Positions 8,107 through 17,198 are shown, counted from the first letter of the stretch. The stretch: DNA of 64,000 bases from Croceicoccus marinus (GCF_001661675.2 NZ_CP019602.1:2629501-2693500); one strand, 5' to 3'. The notes: generated by a model not told the origin, from the sequence alone. Numbers and translations: made by a program.

Positions 8107-8489
8107 TCGTCGTCGCCCCCATCCGCGATCATGCTTTTTTTCAGCAGGCGGTTCTCCAGGGTCAGGTCGGCAACGCATTCCTTCAGGGCGCGGGCTTCGC
8201 GGCGCAGATCCTGCACCTCGCCAGTGGTCGCGGCACGGGCGGTGTCGCCGGCCAGGCGGCGCTTGCCGGCTTCCATGAACTCCTTCGACCAGGTGTAATA
8301 CAGGCTCTGGGCAATGCCTTCCTTGCGGCACAGCTCGGCGATGCTGTCCTCGCCGCGCAGGCCATCCAGCACGATGCGGATCTTGTCTTCGGCCGAGAAG
8401 TGCCGGCGGGTTGCACGCCGGATGTCCTTCACTACCCGCTCCGCAGGGGCCTTGGTCGGCGATTTTGCATTGGAGGATTTGGGCTTCAT
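8103..8489 (-). CDS. IS3-family transposase OrfA
   Basis: A 128-residue DNA-binding protein with a basic N-terminus, a helix-turn-helix ('HFSAEDKIRIVLDGLRGEDS', 'IAELCRKEGIAQSLYYTWSK') and a leucine-rich coiled coil ('LRREARALKECVADLTLENRLLKK') that mediates OrfA/OrfAB multimerisation. The run of seven A residues at 8135-8141 (minus strand), 30 bases before the stop, forms the heptamer A-AAA-AAG for -1 frameshifting into orfB. Confidence 0.93.
   Translation of the reverse strand: MKPKSSNAKSPTKAPAERVVKDIRRATRRHFSAEDKIRIVLDGLRGEDSIAELCRKEGIAQSLYYTWSKEFMEAGKRRLAGDTARAATTGEVQDLRREARALKECVADLTLENRLLKKSMIADGGDDE
8135..8141 (-). promoter_or_regulatory. Programmed -1 frameshift site A7G
   Basis: Seven A residues followed by G on the minus strand, in the orfA reading phase CTG-AAA-AAA-AGC. 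A -1 slip gives AAG-CAT in the orfB frame and produces the OrfAB transposase, the normal mechanism in IS3 elements. Confidence 0.75.
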
Positions 8490-8574
8490 CTTCGTTCCTT
8501 CATCACTACGACGAAGCCCAAATCCTCCTTAAATCACAACCTCAAATCTGTGCCATTGGTGCTGACGGGGAACA

Positions 8575-8754
8575 ACCTGCGAAAAGCTTTTTCGCCGTTT
8601 CAAGAGCAACTGCAAGAGAACGATCACCGATCGCTCCCACCAGATGTATCCCATCTGTCAGGAGCTCGGCGGCTTCATCATTCCGGTTCGTTTCGATGAG
8701 CTCCAGCAGGTTCACACTTCTCATCTGTCTGCCATTCTTTATGCTTTCGGCCAT
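8575..8754 (-). pseudogene. 5' part of the small gene split by IS3
   Basis: Sixty codons starting 16 bases after the antitoxin stop encode a small helical protein (MAESIKNGRQMRSVNLLELI...). At the IS3 right end the frame runs a few codons into the element and ends. The remaining 38 codons are found at 6935-7051 in the same frame. It is probably co-transcribed with the upstream antitoxin gene. It does not resemble a RES toxin, and its function is unknown. Confidence 0.6.
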
Positions 8755-8770
8755 CCGCTTGTAAGTCGTC

Positions 8771-9190
8771 CTAGCTACATTCGGCCAAGAGATAATTCCG
8801 AACTCGCGCCATTGAAAATATGGTTCCTGACATCATGACGTCGAGCGGCGTCCGCCACTGAAAAAATTCGTTGGATTTTCTGACCCAGGCATTTCCAAAT
8901 GACTTGTCGTGGTAAATGATCCTTAGGCTGTTGTGGATGCTAAGGAGCAGACCAAGGCGAGTCCCCAAATCTCGACTGATGCGTATTTTGCTGTTGCTTT
9001 TCCAACGTAGCCAGGTGTCCTGGCCAATTCCTCCCAGCAGCTCTCGGGATTCCCGGTCGCTTAGGCCCCATGCATCGAATAGTCTTACGATCGCACGCGC
9101 TCCGGTGTGTGCTTCTTCCTTTGTCACCCGGAGGCTTGGCGGTTCTGGAGCCATAACAGGAAAATATCGGAGCATTTGCATCCATTCCAC
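8771..9190 (-). CDS. Xre/MbcA/ParS-type antitoxin (DUF2384)
   Basis: This 139-residue protein has an Xre-like helix-turn-helix in the middle ('WGLSDRESRELLGGIGQDTW') and a C-terminal DUF2384 toxin-binding domain ('FGNAWVRKSNEFFQWRTPLD', 'VMMSGTIFSMARVRNYL'). Such antitoxins normally precede a RES-domain NAD-degrading toxin. Here the next gene is instead a short, IS3-disrupted frame with no RES similarity that I can see. The start could be GTG 9190 or ATG 9181, 9175 or 9154; there is no strong SD to decide. Confidence 0.75.
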   Translation of the reverse strand: MEWMQMLRYFPVMAPEPPSLRVTKEEAHTGARAIVRLFDAWGLSDRESRELLGGIGQDTWLRWKSNSKIRISRDLGTRLGLLLSIHNSLRIIYHDKSFGNAWVRKSNEFFQWRTPLDVMMSGTIFSMARVRNYLLAECS

Positions 9191-9311
9191 ATTACGTTGA
9201 TAGCTAATTATCTAGGTGCGAGAGGCTGTTCGGAATGCCATTCGGCCTTTGCAGAGCGCGGGCTGAGCCAAAATTGTTACGGGGGCATCACTGTGCTAGA
9301 GAGCCCGTCGC

Positions 9312-9545
9312 TTATTTAGCGACCCGAGCATCTCGCAACTGGCGGGGCGCCAGAAAAGCCCAGTTTTCGATATCGCCTGTCGTTTCGCTGACGAAATCGA
9401 CGACCATGCGATTATCCATGGCTATGAAGTCGAGATTGACATCGCGTATTTCGTCGACACCGTTCTCTCGAAGCTTATCGACGAGCTCGACTACGCCCAT
9501 CTCAAACTCACTGAGTGTATACTCGCCAACCAGCTTGACTTGCAT
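9312..9545 (-). CDS. Small acidic hypothetical protein (77 aa)
   Basis: The protein is short and balanced in composition, with alternating hydrophobic and acidic residues (MQVKLVGEYTLSEFEMG..., VDEIRDVNLDFIAMDNRMVV) typical of a folded alpha/beta domain. GAGGAG lies about 11 bases upstream. No family was recognised. It sits in the accessory region upstream of the antitoxin gene on the same strand but more than 100 bases away. Confidence 0.55.
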   Translation of the reverse strand: MQVKLVGEYTLSEFEMGVVELVDKLRENGVDEIRDVNLDFIAMDNRMVVDFVSETTGDIENWAFLAPRQLRDARVAK

Positions 9546-9915
9546 CGCGTCGCTACTCCTCGACCAGCCCTAGAGCCGGGCCGTGGTAACACCCGCGACT
9601 GGGTCCGAGCGCGCTGCCGTCTTTGGGCAGGGCCTTGGACATGCACGACAGCGACCCGGCCAGAAAGCTGACCAAGTCCCAATCGACAGTCGGGGGTACC
9701 ACGCCCCGTGCCGCTCTTTATGCGGCGCAATTTGGTATTGCAGGGAGATCGGGTTTTGTCATCCGTGTTTTGCAACCGTTTTGCGCGATCGAACTTTGCG
9801 ATGAGTTGCGACCATTGGAGTTCGAAAGTGCAGTGGCGCTTTCGAACTCCAATGGTCGCCCAAGAATCTGGCGCGCCGGTCGCTATTGGGAAAAAAGATT
9901 ATAAAACCTTCATGG
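9546..9915. other. Non-coding accessory stretch with a long perfect palindrome
   Basis: No convincing gene is present; short open frames on both strands lack start signals and resemble nothing known to me. The notable element is the 21-bp perfect inverted repeat at 9808-9859. The stretch ends where the IS3 remnant begins. Confidence 0.45.
9808..9859. repeat. 21-bp perfect inverted repeat, 10-base spacer
   Basis: The arms 9808-9828 and 9839-9859 (GCGACCATTGGAGTTCGAAAG and its exact reverse complement) flank ten bases. There is no T-run on either side, so it is not an ordinary terminator. It could be a recombination or replication site, or a paired operator. Confidence 0.85.
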
Positions 9916-10090
9916 TTAGGTGGTCGCGCCTTCTTGGACAGTTTGACGGCTGAGTTAAGCCAACCCAGTGCTTATTCATGCCGCCTCGTACTTCAGGGAT
10001 CGCCGGAAGCGTTCAATGAGAACATTGTCCATCCACCGGCCCTGGCCATCCATGTTGATGCAGACTTCGGCATTATAAACGCCCAATAAG
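9916..10090 (-). mobile_element. Remnant of a second IS3-family element
   Basis: A typical IS3-type end (AGGTGGTCGCGCC...TTGGACAGTTTGAC) is followed by a short orfB fragment read on the minus strand. Nothing of orfA or the left end was found, so this is a decayed scar. Confidence 0.65.
9976..10090 (-). pseudogene. Transposase OrfB fragment (IS3 family)
   Basis: The minus-strand frame reads GVYNAEVCINMDGQGRWMDN followed by VLIERFRRSLKYEAA and a stop. This matches the conserved catalytic-glutamate region of IS3 OrfB (SMDGRGRWMDNVFIERLWRSLKYE in relatives). The last 60 or so residues are missing because of an internal deletion, and everything upstream is lost. Confidence 0.75.
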
Positions 10091-10273
10091 TGATCAAGCT
10101 CAAACGCAAAATGAAGATAAGGCATAAAATCAGCTCGAGCGTTTGTTGCATTTCGACAGTGGTTTTTTGCATCAATGCGAAGGCATCAACCATGCAACAA
10201 CAACCATCGATAAAACATGCGAAATGGCGTAAAACGTACCCGAATTAGCCACCTTTCGAAAATTCAAACCGGA

Positions 10274-10528
10274 TACTTTGGGAGGATGCCCTATCAGATG
10301 GACCGCATCTATCAGGCGCTGGCGGAGTGCGACCTGTTCGTGTCGATCGGCACGTCGGGCGCGGTCTATCCCGCCGCGGGCTTCGTGCGCGAGGCCAGGG
10401 CGAACGGGGCGCGCACGCTGGAGCTGAACCTCGAGCCGAGCCAGGGATCGCGCTGGTTCGACGAGACCCGGCTGGGCCCGGCAAGCGAGCTGGTGCCGGT
10501 GTGGGTCGACGAAGTGCTGGGCGAGTAG
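10274..10528 (+). pseudogene. cobB: 5'-truncated sirtuin (NAD-dependent deacylase) CobB fragment
   Basis: The last 84 residues of a CobB-type Sir2 protein remain: 'FGRMPYQMDRIYQALAECD' (FGE-MP in intact members), the NAD-binding 'SIGTSGAVYPAAGF', 'LELNLEPS' and the C-terminal helix. The catalytic His, zinc-binding cysteines and Rossmann GAGxS motif of the first 150 or so residues are missing. Upstream sequence changes abruptly to accessory DNA, so this is the right-hand junction of the IS-rich region. An ATG with GGGAGG at 10286 could still start a short useless product. Confidence 0.8.
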
Positions 10529-10564
10529 CTACCCGCCCAGAACTTCGCGATCAGCGTTTCGCGA

Positions 10565-12838
10565 TCAGCTCAACACCCCGGCAGCGGCCAGCACCGCCAG
10601 CGTCAGCACGTCGGGCGCGATGGCGGTCATCGGGGCGATCTGCACCGGCTTTTCCATGCCGACCATCATCGGGCCGATGGTGGACGCGCCCGCCAGTTCG
10701 CGCAGCAGCTTGGCCGACAGGTTCGCCGATTGCAGCCCCGGCATCACCAGCACGTTGGCAGGCGCGGACAGGCGGCTGAACGGATAGAGCTTCATCACCG
10801 TGGGGTTCAGCGCGGCGTCGGGCGCCATTTCGCCTTCATATTCGAAGTCCACGCCTTCCTCGTCGAGGATGTGAACCGCGTCGCGGATGTTTTCCAGCCA
10901 TTTGCCCGACGGATTACCGAAGGTCGAATAGGACAGGAACGCCACGCGCGGATCGTGGCCCAGCCTGCGCGCGACCCTGGCGGTCGTCTTGGCGATATGC
11001 GCCAGCATGGCGGCGTCGGGCCGTTCGTTGATCGTGGTGTCGGCAAGGAACACCGTATAGTTCTTGCCGATCATCAGATGGATGCCGAAGGGCACCTCGC
11101 CCTCCTTGGGGTCGAGCACGGTGGCCACTTCCTTGGCGGTCTGCGCGAAGGGGCGGGTCAGGCCGGTGACCATCGCGTCGCCCGCGTCGATCGCCAGCAG
11201 CGCCGAGCCGAAGATGTTGCGGTCCTGATTGACCATGCGGCGCACGTCACGCTCGGTATAGCCGCGGCGTTGCAGGCGATTGTAGAGATGCTCGACCATG
11301 GCGGGCACGTGGTCGCTGTCGGCGGAATTCTGGATCTCGAAACTGTCGGGATCGTCGACGCCCAGCTGGACCAGCTTGTCGCGCACCGCCTGGGTGCGGC
11401 CCACCAGGATCGGGTGGCCATAGCCGAAATCGCGGAACTGGATCGCGGCGCGGATGACCACGTCCTCCTCCGCCTCGGCGAAGACGACGCGCTTGGGGTT
11501 CTTCTTCGCATCCTCGTACACCTTGGTCAGGACCGAGGTGGTGGGGTTGAGCCTGGCCTTGAGCGAGAGCTTGTAAGCCTCGAAATCCTCGATGGTGCCC
11601 TGCGCCACGCCGCTGTCCATCGCGGCCTTGGCGACGGCGGCGGATACGCGCTCCATCAGGCGCGGGTCGAACGGGGCGGGGATGATATATTCGCGCCCGA
11701 ACTGGTGATCGACGCCATAGGCGGCCGCGACCTCGTCGGGCACGCGTTCGCGGGCGAGTTCGGCGATCGCCTCGGCGGCGGCGATCTTCATCTCCTCGTT
11801 GATGGCGGTCGCGCGCACATCCAGCGCGCCGCGGAAGATGAAGGGAAAGCCCAGCACGTTATTGACCTGGTTCGGATAGTCCGAGCGGCCCGTCGCGATG
11901 ATCGCGCGCGGCTTCACCTTCTTGGCTTCCTCGGGCAGGATCTCGGGCACCGGGTTGGCCATGGCGAAGATGATCGGCTGGTCGTTCATGCCTTCCAGCC
12001 ATTCGGGCCTCAGCGCGCCCGCCGCCGACAGGCCGAGGAACACGTCCGCACCCACCAGCGCTTCTTCCAGGCTGCGGGCCTTGGTCTCGACCGCATGCGC
12101 GCTCTTCCACTGGTCCACGTCGTCGCGGCCCGGATAGATCGGGCCGGAGCGGTCGCACATGATCACGTTGTCGTGGCGCACGCCCATCGCCTTGATCAGC
12201 GCGGTGCAGGCGATGGCCGACGCGCCCGCGCCGTTCACCACCATCTTGATGTCCTCAAGCTTGCGCCCGGTGATGTGGCAGGCGTTGATCAGCCCGGCGG
12301 CGGCGATGATCGCGGTGCCGTGCTGGTCGTCGTGCATGACCGGGATCTTCATGCGTTCGCGCAGCGCCTGCTCGATGATGAAGCACTCGGGCGCCTTGAT
12401 GTCTTCCAGGTTGATGCCGCCAAAGGTCGGCTCCATCAGCGCGACCGCGTTGATGAAGGCCTCGGGATCCTCGGTATCCAGTTCGATGTCGATGGAATCG
12501 ACATCGGCGAAGCGCTTGAACAGCACCGACTTGCCTTCCATCACCGGCTTCGACGCCAGCGCGCCGAGGTTGCCCATGCCCAGGATCGCGGTGCCGTTGG
12601 AGATCACGGCGACGAGGTTCGAGCGCGCGGTATATCGCGCCGCCATCGACGGATCGTCGGCGATCGCCTGCACCGGGGCGGCGACGCCGGGGGAATAGGC
12701 CAGCGACAGGTCGCGCTGCGTCGCCATCGGCTTCGACGCGATGATCTCGATCTTACCGGGACGGATCGTCTCGTGATAGAACAGCGCCTCGCGCTCGGTA
12801 AAGGAAACGTCGGGCTTGTTGGTACCGTCACTGGTCAC
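10565..12838 (-). CDS. maeB: NADP-dependent malic enzyme with phosphotransacetylase-like domain
   Basis: This cytosolic enzyme oxidatively decarboxylates malate to pyruvate with NADP. Of its 757 residues, the malic N-terminal domain spans roughly 10-150 ('SLAYSPGVAAPVQAI'), the NAD(P)-binding malic domain 150-410 ('VNGAGASAIACT', 'FAMANPVPEI'), and a phosphate acetyltransferase-like domain 430-757 that is regulatory in MaeB proteins. The start is GTG with AAGGAG about 10 bases upstream; a longer TTG-started frame (12868) lacks an SD. It is convergent with the cobB fragment and divergent from mutS. Confidence 0.93.
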   Translation of the reverse strand: MTSDGTNKPDVSFTEREALFYHETIRPGKIEIIASKPMATQRDLSLAYSPGVAAPVQAIADDPSMAARYTARSNLVAVISNGTAILGMGNLGALASKPVMEGKSVLFKRFADVDSIDIELDTEDPEAFINAVALMEPTFGGINLEDIKAPECFIIEQALRERMKIPVMHDDQHGTAIIAAAGLINACHITGRKLEDIKMVVNGAGASAIACTALIKAMGVRHDNVIMCDRSGPIYPGRDDVDQWKSAHAVETKARSLEEALVGADVFLGLSAAGALRPEWLEGMNDQPIIFAMANPVPEILPEEAKKVKPRAIIATGRSDYPNQVNNVLGFPFIFRGALDVRATAINEEMKIAAAEAIAELARERVPDEVAAAYGVDHQFGREYIIPAPFDPRLMERVSAAVAKAAMDSGVAQGTIEDFEAYKLSLKARLNPTTSVLTKVYEDAKKNPKRVVFAEAEEDVVIRAAIQFRDFGYGHPILVGRTQAVRDKLVQLGVDDPDSFEIQNSADSDHVPAMVEHLYNRLQRRGYTERDVRRMVNQDRNIFGSALLAIDAGDAMVTGLTRPFAQTAKEVATVLDPKEGEVPFGIHLMIGKNYTVFLADTTINERPDAAMLAHIAKTTARVARRLGHDPRVAFLSYSTFGNPSGKWLENIRDAVHILDEEGVDFEYEGEMAPDAALNPTVMKLYPFSRLSAPANVLVMPGLQSANLSAKLLRELAGASTIGPMMVGMEKPVQIAPMTAIAPDVLTLAVLAAAGVLS

Positions 12839-13017
12839 GGATCGATTGCTCCTTCTTGCCCTCTCCAAGGGCGATGCCCCAAGGCGATAATGGGGATCGT
12901 GCTGGCGCGCCTATAGCCCATTCGCCACCGAGCGACAGGGGGTAGCGTTGCGAATTTCGCCGTATGGCTTGCGGTAATAGTCCGACAAATCGGGGTCAAG
13001 CGGGATGGGGGTCGGGC

Positions 13018-15717
13018 ATGTCCGGGGATAGCACCGCGGCAGGGTTTGGCCGAATCGAGGCTGCGTCGCTAACGCTCTCGCCCATGGCAGGCGGAACGGT
13101 CACCCCGATGATGGCGCAATATCTGGCGCTGAAGGAGAAGGCGGGCGAATGCCTGCTGTTCTATCGCATGGGCGACTTCTTCGAACTGTTCTTCGAGGAT
13201 GCGAAACGGGCCGCGCAGGTGCTGGACATCGCGCTGACGTCGCGCGGGGAACATGACGGGGCGCCGATCCCGATGTGCGGCGTGCCGGTGCATTCGGCGG
13301 AAAGCTATCTCGCCCGCCTGATCCGTGCAGGGCTTCGCGTCGCGATTGCCGAGCAGACCGAGACGCCTGCCGAGGCCAAGGAGCGCGCCCGCGCCGAGGG
13401 GCGGGCGTCGAAGGCGCTGGTGGCGCGCGACATCGTGCGCTTCGTGACCGCGGGCACGCTGACCGAGGACAATCTGCTGGAAGCGCGGCGCGCCAATGTG
13501 CTGGCGGCGATCGCGCCGGTGCGCGGGCGGGTCGGGCTGGCGGCGGTCGACATCTCGACCGGCGAGATGGCGCTGGAAAGCATGGCGCCCGAGGCTTTGG
13601 GCGCGGCATTGGCGCGGATCGGGGCCGCGGAGATCGTCGCGCCGGAGGATGCGGAGCCGCTGCTGGGTGTCTTTGCTGGTGAGGGGGCGATCCTGCGCCC
13701 TAACCGTGAATTCGCCAGCGACAAGGGCGAGGCGCGGCTGAAGGAATTGCACGGGGTCGCCACGCTGGACGGGTTCGGCGCGTTCGACCGCGCCGCGCTG
13801 GCGGCTGCGGGGGGCCTGATCGCCTATCTGGGTCATGTCGGGCGCGGGACATTGCCGCTGCTGCTGCCGCCGCGTGCGCGGTCGGCGGACGGGCATCTGG
13901 CGATGGACGAGGCGACGCGGGGTTCGCTGGAGATCCTGGTGTCCGCCAGCGGCACGCGCAAGGGCAGCCTGATCGACTGCCTCGACCGCTGCCTGACCGG
14001 CGCGGGGGCGCGGCTGCTGGCCGACGATCTGTCGGCGCCTTTATGCGATGTCGAGGCGATCCGCGCGCGGCTGGCCGCCGTGGGCTGGCTGCATGGCGAT
14101 CCGCTGCTGCGCGAGGCGGTGCGCGATGAACTGCGTGCGCTGCCCGATATCGGGCGCGCGCTGGGGCGGATCGTGGCGGGGCGCGGCTCTCCGCGCGATC
14201 TGGGGCAGCTGCGCGACGGGCTTAACGTGGCGCTCGCCCTGCAGGACCGGCTGGCGCGTCGGGGCGAGATGCCGCCTCTGGTCCAGGCGCTGGTGCCGCG
14301 CCTGCAGGGGCACGGCGCGCTGATCGAACTGTTCAGCCGCGCGCTGGTCGAGACGCCGCCGACCGAGCGGGCGCAGGGCGGGTTCATCGCGGCGGGCTAT
14401 GACGACGGGCTGGATGAGCTGCGTGACATTGCGAAGAACGGGCGGCGCGCCATCGCGGCGCTGGAGGCGAAATATCGCGAGCAGACGGGCATCGCGACGC
14501 TGAAGATCAAGCATAATGGCGTGCTGGGCTATTTCATCGAGGTGCCTGCCCGCCATGCCGATGCGCTGATGGCGGCGGACAGCGGGTTCACCCACCGCCA
14601 GACGATGAAGGACGCGGTGCGTTTCAACGCGCTGGCGCTGCACGAGGAAGCGAGCCGCATCGCCGAGGCGGGCGGACGCGCTTTGGTGGCCGAGGAGGCG
14701 CATTTCGAGGAGCTGGTGAAAACGGCGACCGACGCGCGCGAGGCGATTGCCGCCACCGCGCAGGCCCTGGCCCGTATCGACGTTTGCGCCAGCTGGGCCG
14801 AACGTGCCGGAGAGGGTGCCGGCTGGGTCATGCCCGAGGTGGAGGACAGCCAGACGCTGGACATCCGGGCGGGCCGCCATCCGGTGGTGGAGGACGCGCT
14901 GGCTCGCGCGGGCGAGCGTTTCGTCGCCAATGACTGCGCGCTTTCCGAAAATTCGCGGCTGTGGCTGATTGGCGGGCCGAACATGGGCGGCAAGTCGACA
15001 TTCCTGCGGCAGAACGCGCTGATCGTGCTGATGGCACAGGCGGGCGGTTTCGTTCCGGCGGAGGCGGCACGGATCGGGCTGGTCGACCGGCTGTTCAGCC
15101 GCGTCGGCGCGTCGGACAATCTCGCGCGCGGGCGGTCTACCTTCATGGTCGAGATGGTGGAGACTGCCGCGATCCTGTCGCAGGCCACGGATCGCAGCTT
15201 CGTCATTCTCGACGAGGTCGGGCGCGGGACCAGCACCTATGACGGGCTGGCGCTGGCATGGGCGGTGGCGGAAAGCGTGCATACGACGCTGAAGTCGCGC
15301 TGCCTGTTCGCGACGCATTACCACGAGCTGTCGCGCCTGGCCGAAAGCTGCGAGGCGTTGTCGCTGCACCACGTGCGGGCGCGCGAGTGGAAGGGCGACC
15401 TCGTCCTGCTGCACGAGCTGGCCGAGGGGCCCGCGGACCGGTCGTACGGCCTGTCGGTGGCGCGGCTGGCGGGTCTGCCCGCGCCGGTGATCGCGCGGGC
15501 CAAGGCGGTGCTGCAAAAGCTGGAGAAGGGCCGCGCCGAAACCGGCGGGCTGGCGGCGGGGCTGGGCGAGCTGCCCTTGTTCGCGGCGGCGGCCGTGACG
15601 GCCGAGGAGCAATGCGATACGCTGCGCGAGGCGCTGCGCGATCTGGATGTCGATGCGCTGTCCCCGCGCGAGGCGCTGGACATGCTGTATCGGCTGAAGG
15701 CCGAAGCCGGGGACTGA
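13018..15717 (+). CDS. mutS: DNA mismatch repair protein MutS
   Basis: MutS recognises mismatches and small loops and recruits MutL. The mismatch-binding motif is '[12 protein letters not shown]' (Phe-x-Glu as F-F-E) near the N-terminus, followed by connector, lever and clamp domains. The ATPase carries Walker A '[10 protein letters not shown]', Walker B '[16 protein letters not shown]' and the signature 'ATHYHEL'. About 900 residues is normal. The start is uncertain: ATG 13018 (G-rich sequence upstream) is given, while 13084, just before '[12 protein letters not shown]', or 12964 are possible. It is divergent from maeB with a 179-base gap for both promoters. Confidence 0.95.
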   Translation: MSGDSTAAGFGRIEAASLTLSPMAGGTVTPMMAQYLALKEKAGECLLFYRMGDFFELFFEDAKRAAQVLDIALTSRGEHDGAPIPMCGVPVHSAESYLARLIRAGLRVAIAEQTETPAEAKERARAEGRASKALVARDIVRFVTAGTLTEDNLLEARRANVLAAIAPVRGRVGLAAVDISTGEMALESMAPEALGAALARIGAAEIVAPEDAEPLLGVFAGEGAILRPNREFASDKGEARLKELHGVATLDGFGAFDRAALAAAGGLIAYLGHVGRGTLPLLLPPRARSADGHLAMDEATRGSLEILVSASGTRKGSLIDCLDRCLTGAGARLLADDLSAPLCDVEAIRARLAAVGWLHGDPLLREAVRDELRALPDIGRALGRIVAGRGSPRDLGQLRDGLNVALALQDRLARRGEMPPLVQALVPRLQGHGALIELFSRALVETPPTERAQGGFIAAGYDDGLDELRDIAKNGRRAIAALEAKYREQTGIATLKIKHNGVLGYFIEVPARHADALMAADSGFTHRQTMKDAVRFNALALHEEASRIAEAGGRALVAEEAHFEELVKTATDAREAIAATAQALARIDVCASWAERAGEGAGWVMPEVEDSQTLDIRAGRHPVVEDALARAGERFVANDCALSENSRLWLIGGPNMGGKSTFLRQNALIVLMAQAGGFVPAEAARIGLVDRLFSRVGASDNLARGRSTFMVEMVETAAILSQATDRSFVILDEVGRGTSTYDGLALAWAVAESVHTTLKSRCLFATHYHELSRLAESCEALSLHHVRAREWKGDLVLLHELAEGPADRSYGLSVARLAGLPAPVIARAKAVLQKLEKGRAETGGLAAGLGELPLFAAAAVTAEEQCDTLREALRDLDVDALSPREALDMLYRLKAEAGD

Positions 15718-15773
15718 TCTTTTCCGAACCGCCGCCTCTGGAACCGCATCGCTTGCGCGGCGGTTAAACCTGT

Positions 15774-16208
15774 ATGGCCGAGGACGATCCATATAACGCG
15801 GACGAGAAGGACGAGAATAGCGACGACCTCGCCCACGACCGCACCAACATGGCCGAGGACCGCACCGTCATGGCGGTCGAACGGACATTCGCGGGTTGGA
15901 TGCGCACCTCTTTCGGGGCGATCGGCATCGGGCTGGGCTTCAACGCATTGTTCGATGCAGTCGAGCCATGGTGGGTCGCGCGCGCCATCGCCACCATCTT
16001 CATCGCGCTGGCCGCGGCACTCGCGGTGGTGGCGCAGCACCGTGCGCGCAAGGCGCTGGGCCGGATGAGCGGCCATGCCGTCGACCGCCCCGACGCACCG
16101 CACCTGCGCTATATCGCATGGTCGGTCTGCGCCGGGGCGCTCACGCTGATCCTGGCGATCTGGTTCCTGCTGGACCCAGCTTCGTCAGGAAGCAGCGGAA
16201 GCGGCTGA
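15774..16208 (+). CDS. DUF202 (YidH-type) inner-membrane protein
   Basis: A 144-residue protein with an acidic N-terminus, the conserved 'LAHDRTNMAEDRTVMAVERT' and 'AGWMRTSFGAIGIGL' block of DUF202, and three hydrophobic helices. Its function is unknown; the family includes E. coli YidH. An inverted repeat (15727-15735 with 15757-15765) lies between the mutS stop and this gene but has no T-run. It may be co-transcribed with mutS. Confidence 0.8.
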   Translation: MAEDDPYNADEKDENSDDLAHDRTNMAEDRTVMAVERTFAGWMRTSFGAIGIGLGFNALFDAVEPWWVARAIATIFIALAAALAVVAQHRARKALGRMSGHAVDRPDAPHLRYIAWSVCAGALTLILAIWFLLDPASSGSSGSG

Positions 16209-16225
16209 CGCTTGATGGTTGGCGA

Positions 16226-16549
16226 TCAGCTGTCGGAGTTGCCCGGCTCGTCCTTCATGATGTTGCGCTTGCCGTATTTCTGCTCGTTGTCGTCCATGTT
16301 CGGCTCGCCGCGATAGGCCGACATGTCGATGCCGCCGCGGTCCATCTGCTTCATGTGGTCGACCAAATCTTCCTCGCCCTCGCCATTGCTGGTGATCGAG
16401 CCGATGGCCTTTTCGCTATCCTCATCCAGGCCAAAGCTGGACGGGCTGCGTCCGCGCGCCTGGTCCGCGACGGTCTGCGCCTGTTCGTCCTTGTCGACCT
16501 GTTCGTCGTTTACCGTTTCGGGCGGAAGGTCGTTGCGGGGATCGGCCAT
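16226..16549 (-). CDS. Small hydrophilic hypothetical protein (107 aa)
   Basis: A highly charged, Asp/Glu/Asn-rich protein without hydrophobic segments (MADPRNDLPPETVNDEQVDK...; ends KDEPGNSDS). It is probably largely disordered. No family was recognised. The ATG is preceded by AGGACA. It lies convergent to the DUF202 gene and downstream of the adenosyltransferase gene on the same strand, with a 70-base gap. Confidence 0.65.
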   Translation of the reverse strand: MADPRNDLPPETVNDEQVDKDEQAQTVADQARGRSPSSFGLDEDSEKAIGSITSNGEGEEDLVDHMKQMDRGGIDMSAYRGEPNMDDNEQKYGKRNIMKDEPGNSDS

Positions 16550-16619
16550 GATATGTGTCCTGTCTGCGTTATCGGGGTTTTGCAGACAGAACGGCTGGCG
16601 GGGGGCGCTTGTTCCGGAT

Positions 16620-17198
16620 TCAGCGATTTGCCGCGGGCACCCACAGCACGTCGGCGCGCCCTCCATCGTTCGCAAGCCGGGCCAGCACGAACAGCAGGTC
16701 GGACAGCCGGTTGATATAGGCGCTGGCGGCGGGATTGACCGGAACCTGGCCCGCCATGGCGACGACGCTGCGTTCGGCGCGGCGCGCGCTGGCGCGGGCG
16801 ACATGCAGGCGCGCGGCGGCTTCGCTGCCGCCGGGGAGGATGAAGCTGGTCAGCGGTTCGAGCTTCGCCGTCGCATCGTCGATGGCGCTTTCCAGCCATG
16901 CGGTCTGCGATCCGACCATGCGCAGCACCATTTCCGACGGGGCGAAATCCTCGCCATCCGCCAGCGGTGTCGCTAGATCGGCACCAAGGTCGAACAGATC
17001 GTTCTGCACGCGGTGCAGCACCTCGGCCATGCGGTCGCCGGATAGCGCGGCAGCGGCGAGGCCGATGGCGCTATTCGCCTCGTCGATGGCGCCGATGGCT
17101 TCCATGCGGGCGTGATGCTTGGGCAGGCGCGATCCGTCGACGAGGCCGGTGGTGCCGTCGTCGCCCGTGCGCGTGTAGATCTTGTTCAGCCGGACCAT
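16620..17198 (-). CDS. pduO: Corrinoid adenosyltransferase, PduO type
   Basis: This enzyme transfers the adenosyl group of ATP to cob(I)alamin to form coenzyme B12. Its 192 residues carry the PduO/MMAB hallmarks: the N-terminal ATP-binding 'IYTRTGDDGTTGLVDGSR', 'IGAIDEANSAIGL', the C-terminal 'ARASARRAERSVV' basic cluster and 'YINRLSDLLFVLAR'. The downstream hypothetical gene and the upstream small membrane protein are on the same strand, 16 bases from the latter. Confidence 0.93.
   Translation of the reverse strand: MVRLNKIYTRTGDDGTTGLVDGSRLPKHHARMEAIGAIDEANSAIGLAAAALSGDRMAEVLHRVQNDLFDLGADLATPLADGEDFAPSEMVLRMVGSQTAWLESAIDDATAKLEPLTSFILPGGSEAAARLHVARASARRAERSVVAMAGQVPVNPAASAYINRLSDLLFVLARLANDGGRADVLWVPAANR

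Larger units (their letters stand above)
7052..8574 (-). mobile_element. IS3-family insertion sequence
   Basis: The ends are TGTCCGTCGTCAG...TGGCACA at the left and, in reverse complement, TGTTCCCCGTCAG...TGGCACA at the right, an imperfect inverted repeat of about 28 bp. The element carries orfA and orfB overlapping by ATGA and an A7 slippery site. No direct duplication is visible in the flanks, which is unusual for IS3 (3-5 bp expected). The element interrupts a small gene downstream of the antitoxin gene. Confidence 0.85.

Noticed and set aside
9623..9904. Plus-strand frame of 93 codons
   Set aside because: It runs through the 21-bp palindrome, has no SD and no recognisable domain; treated as chance.
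9993..10193. Minus-strand frame of 66 codons
   Set aside because: It overlaps the IS3 orfB remnant in another frame, and the remnant frame shows clear transposase motifs.
10730..12916. Very long open frame on the plus strand opposite maeB
   Set aside because: It is a His/Val/Gly-rich shadow of the maeB codons caused by high GC; the minus-strand protein is a clear family member.
15727..15765. 9-bp inverted repeat after mutS
   Set aside because: It lacks a T-run and has a 21-base loop; not listed as a terminator.
14041..15792. 583-codon minus-strand frame opposite mutS
   Set aside because: Arg/Gln-rich composition and no recognisable domain; mutS on the other strand explains the region.
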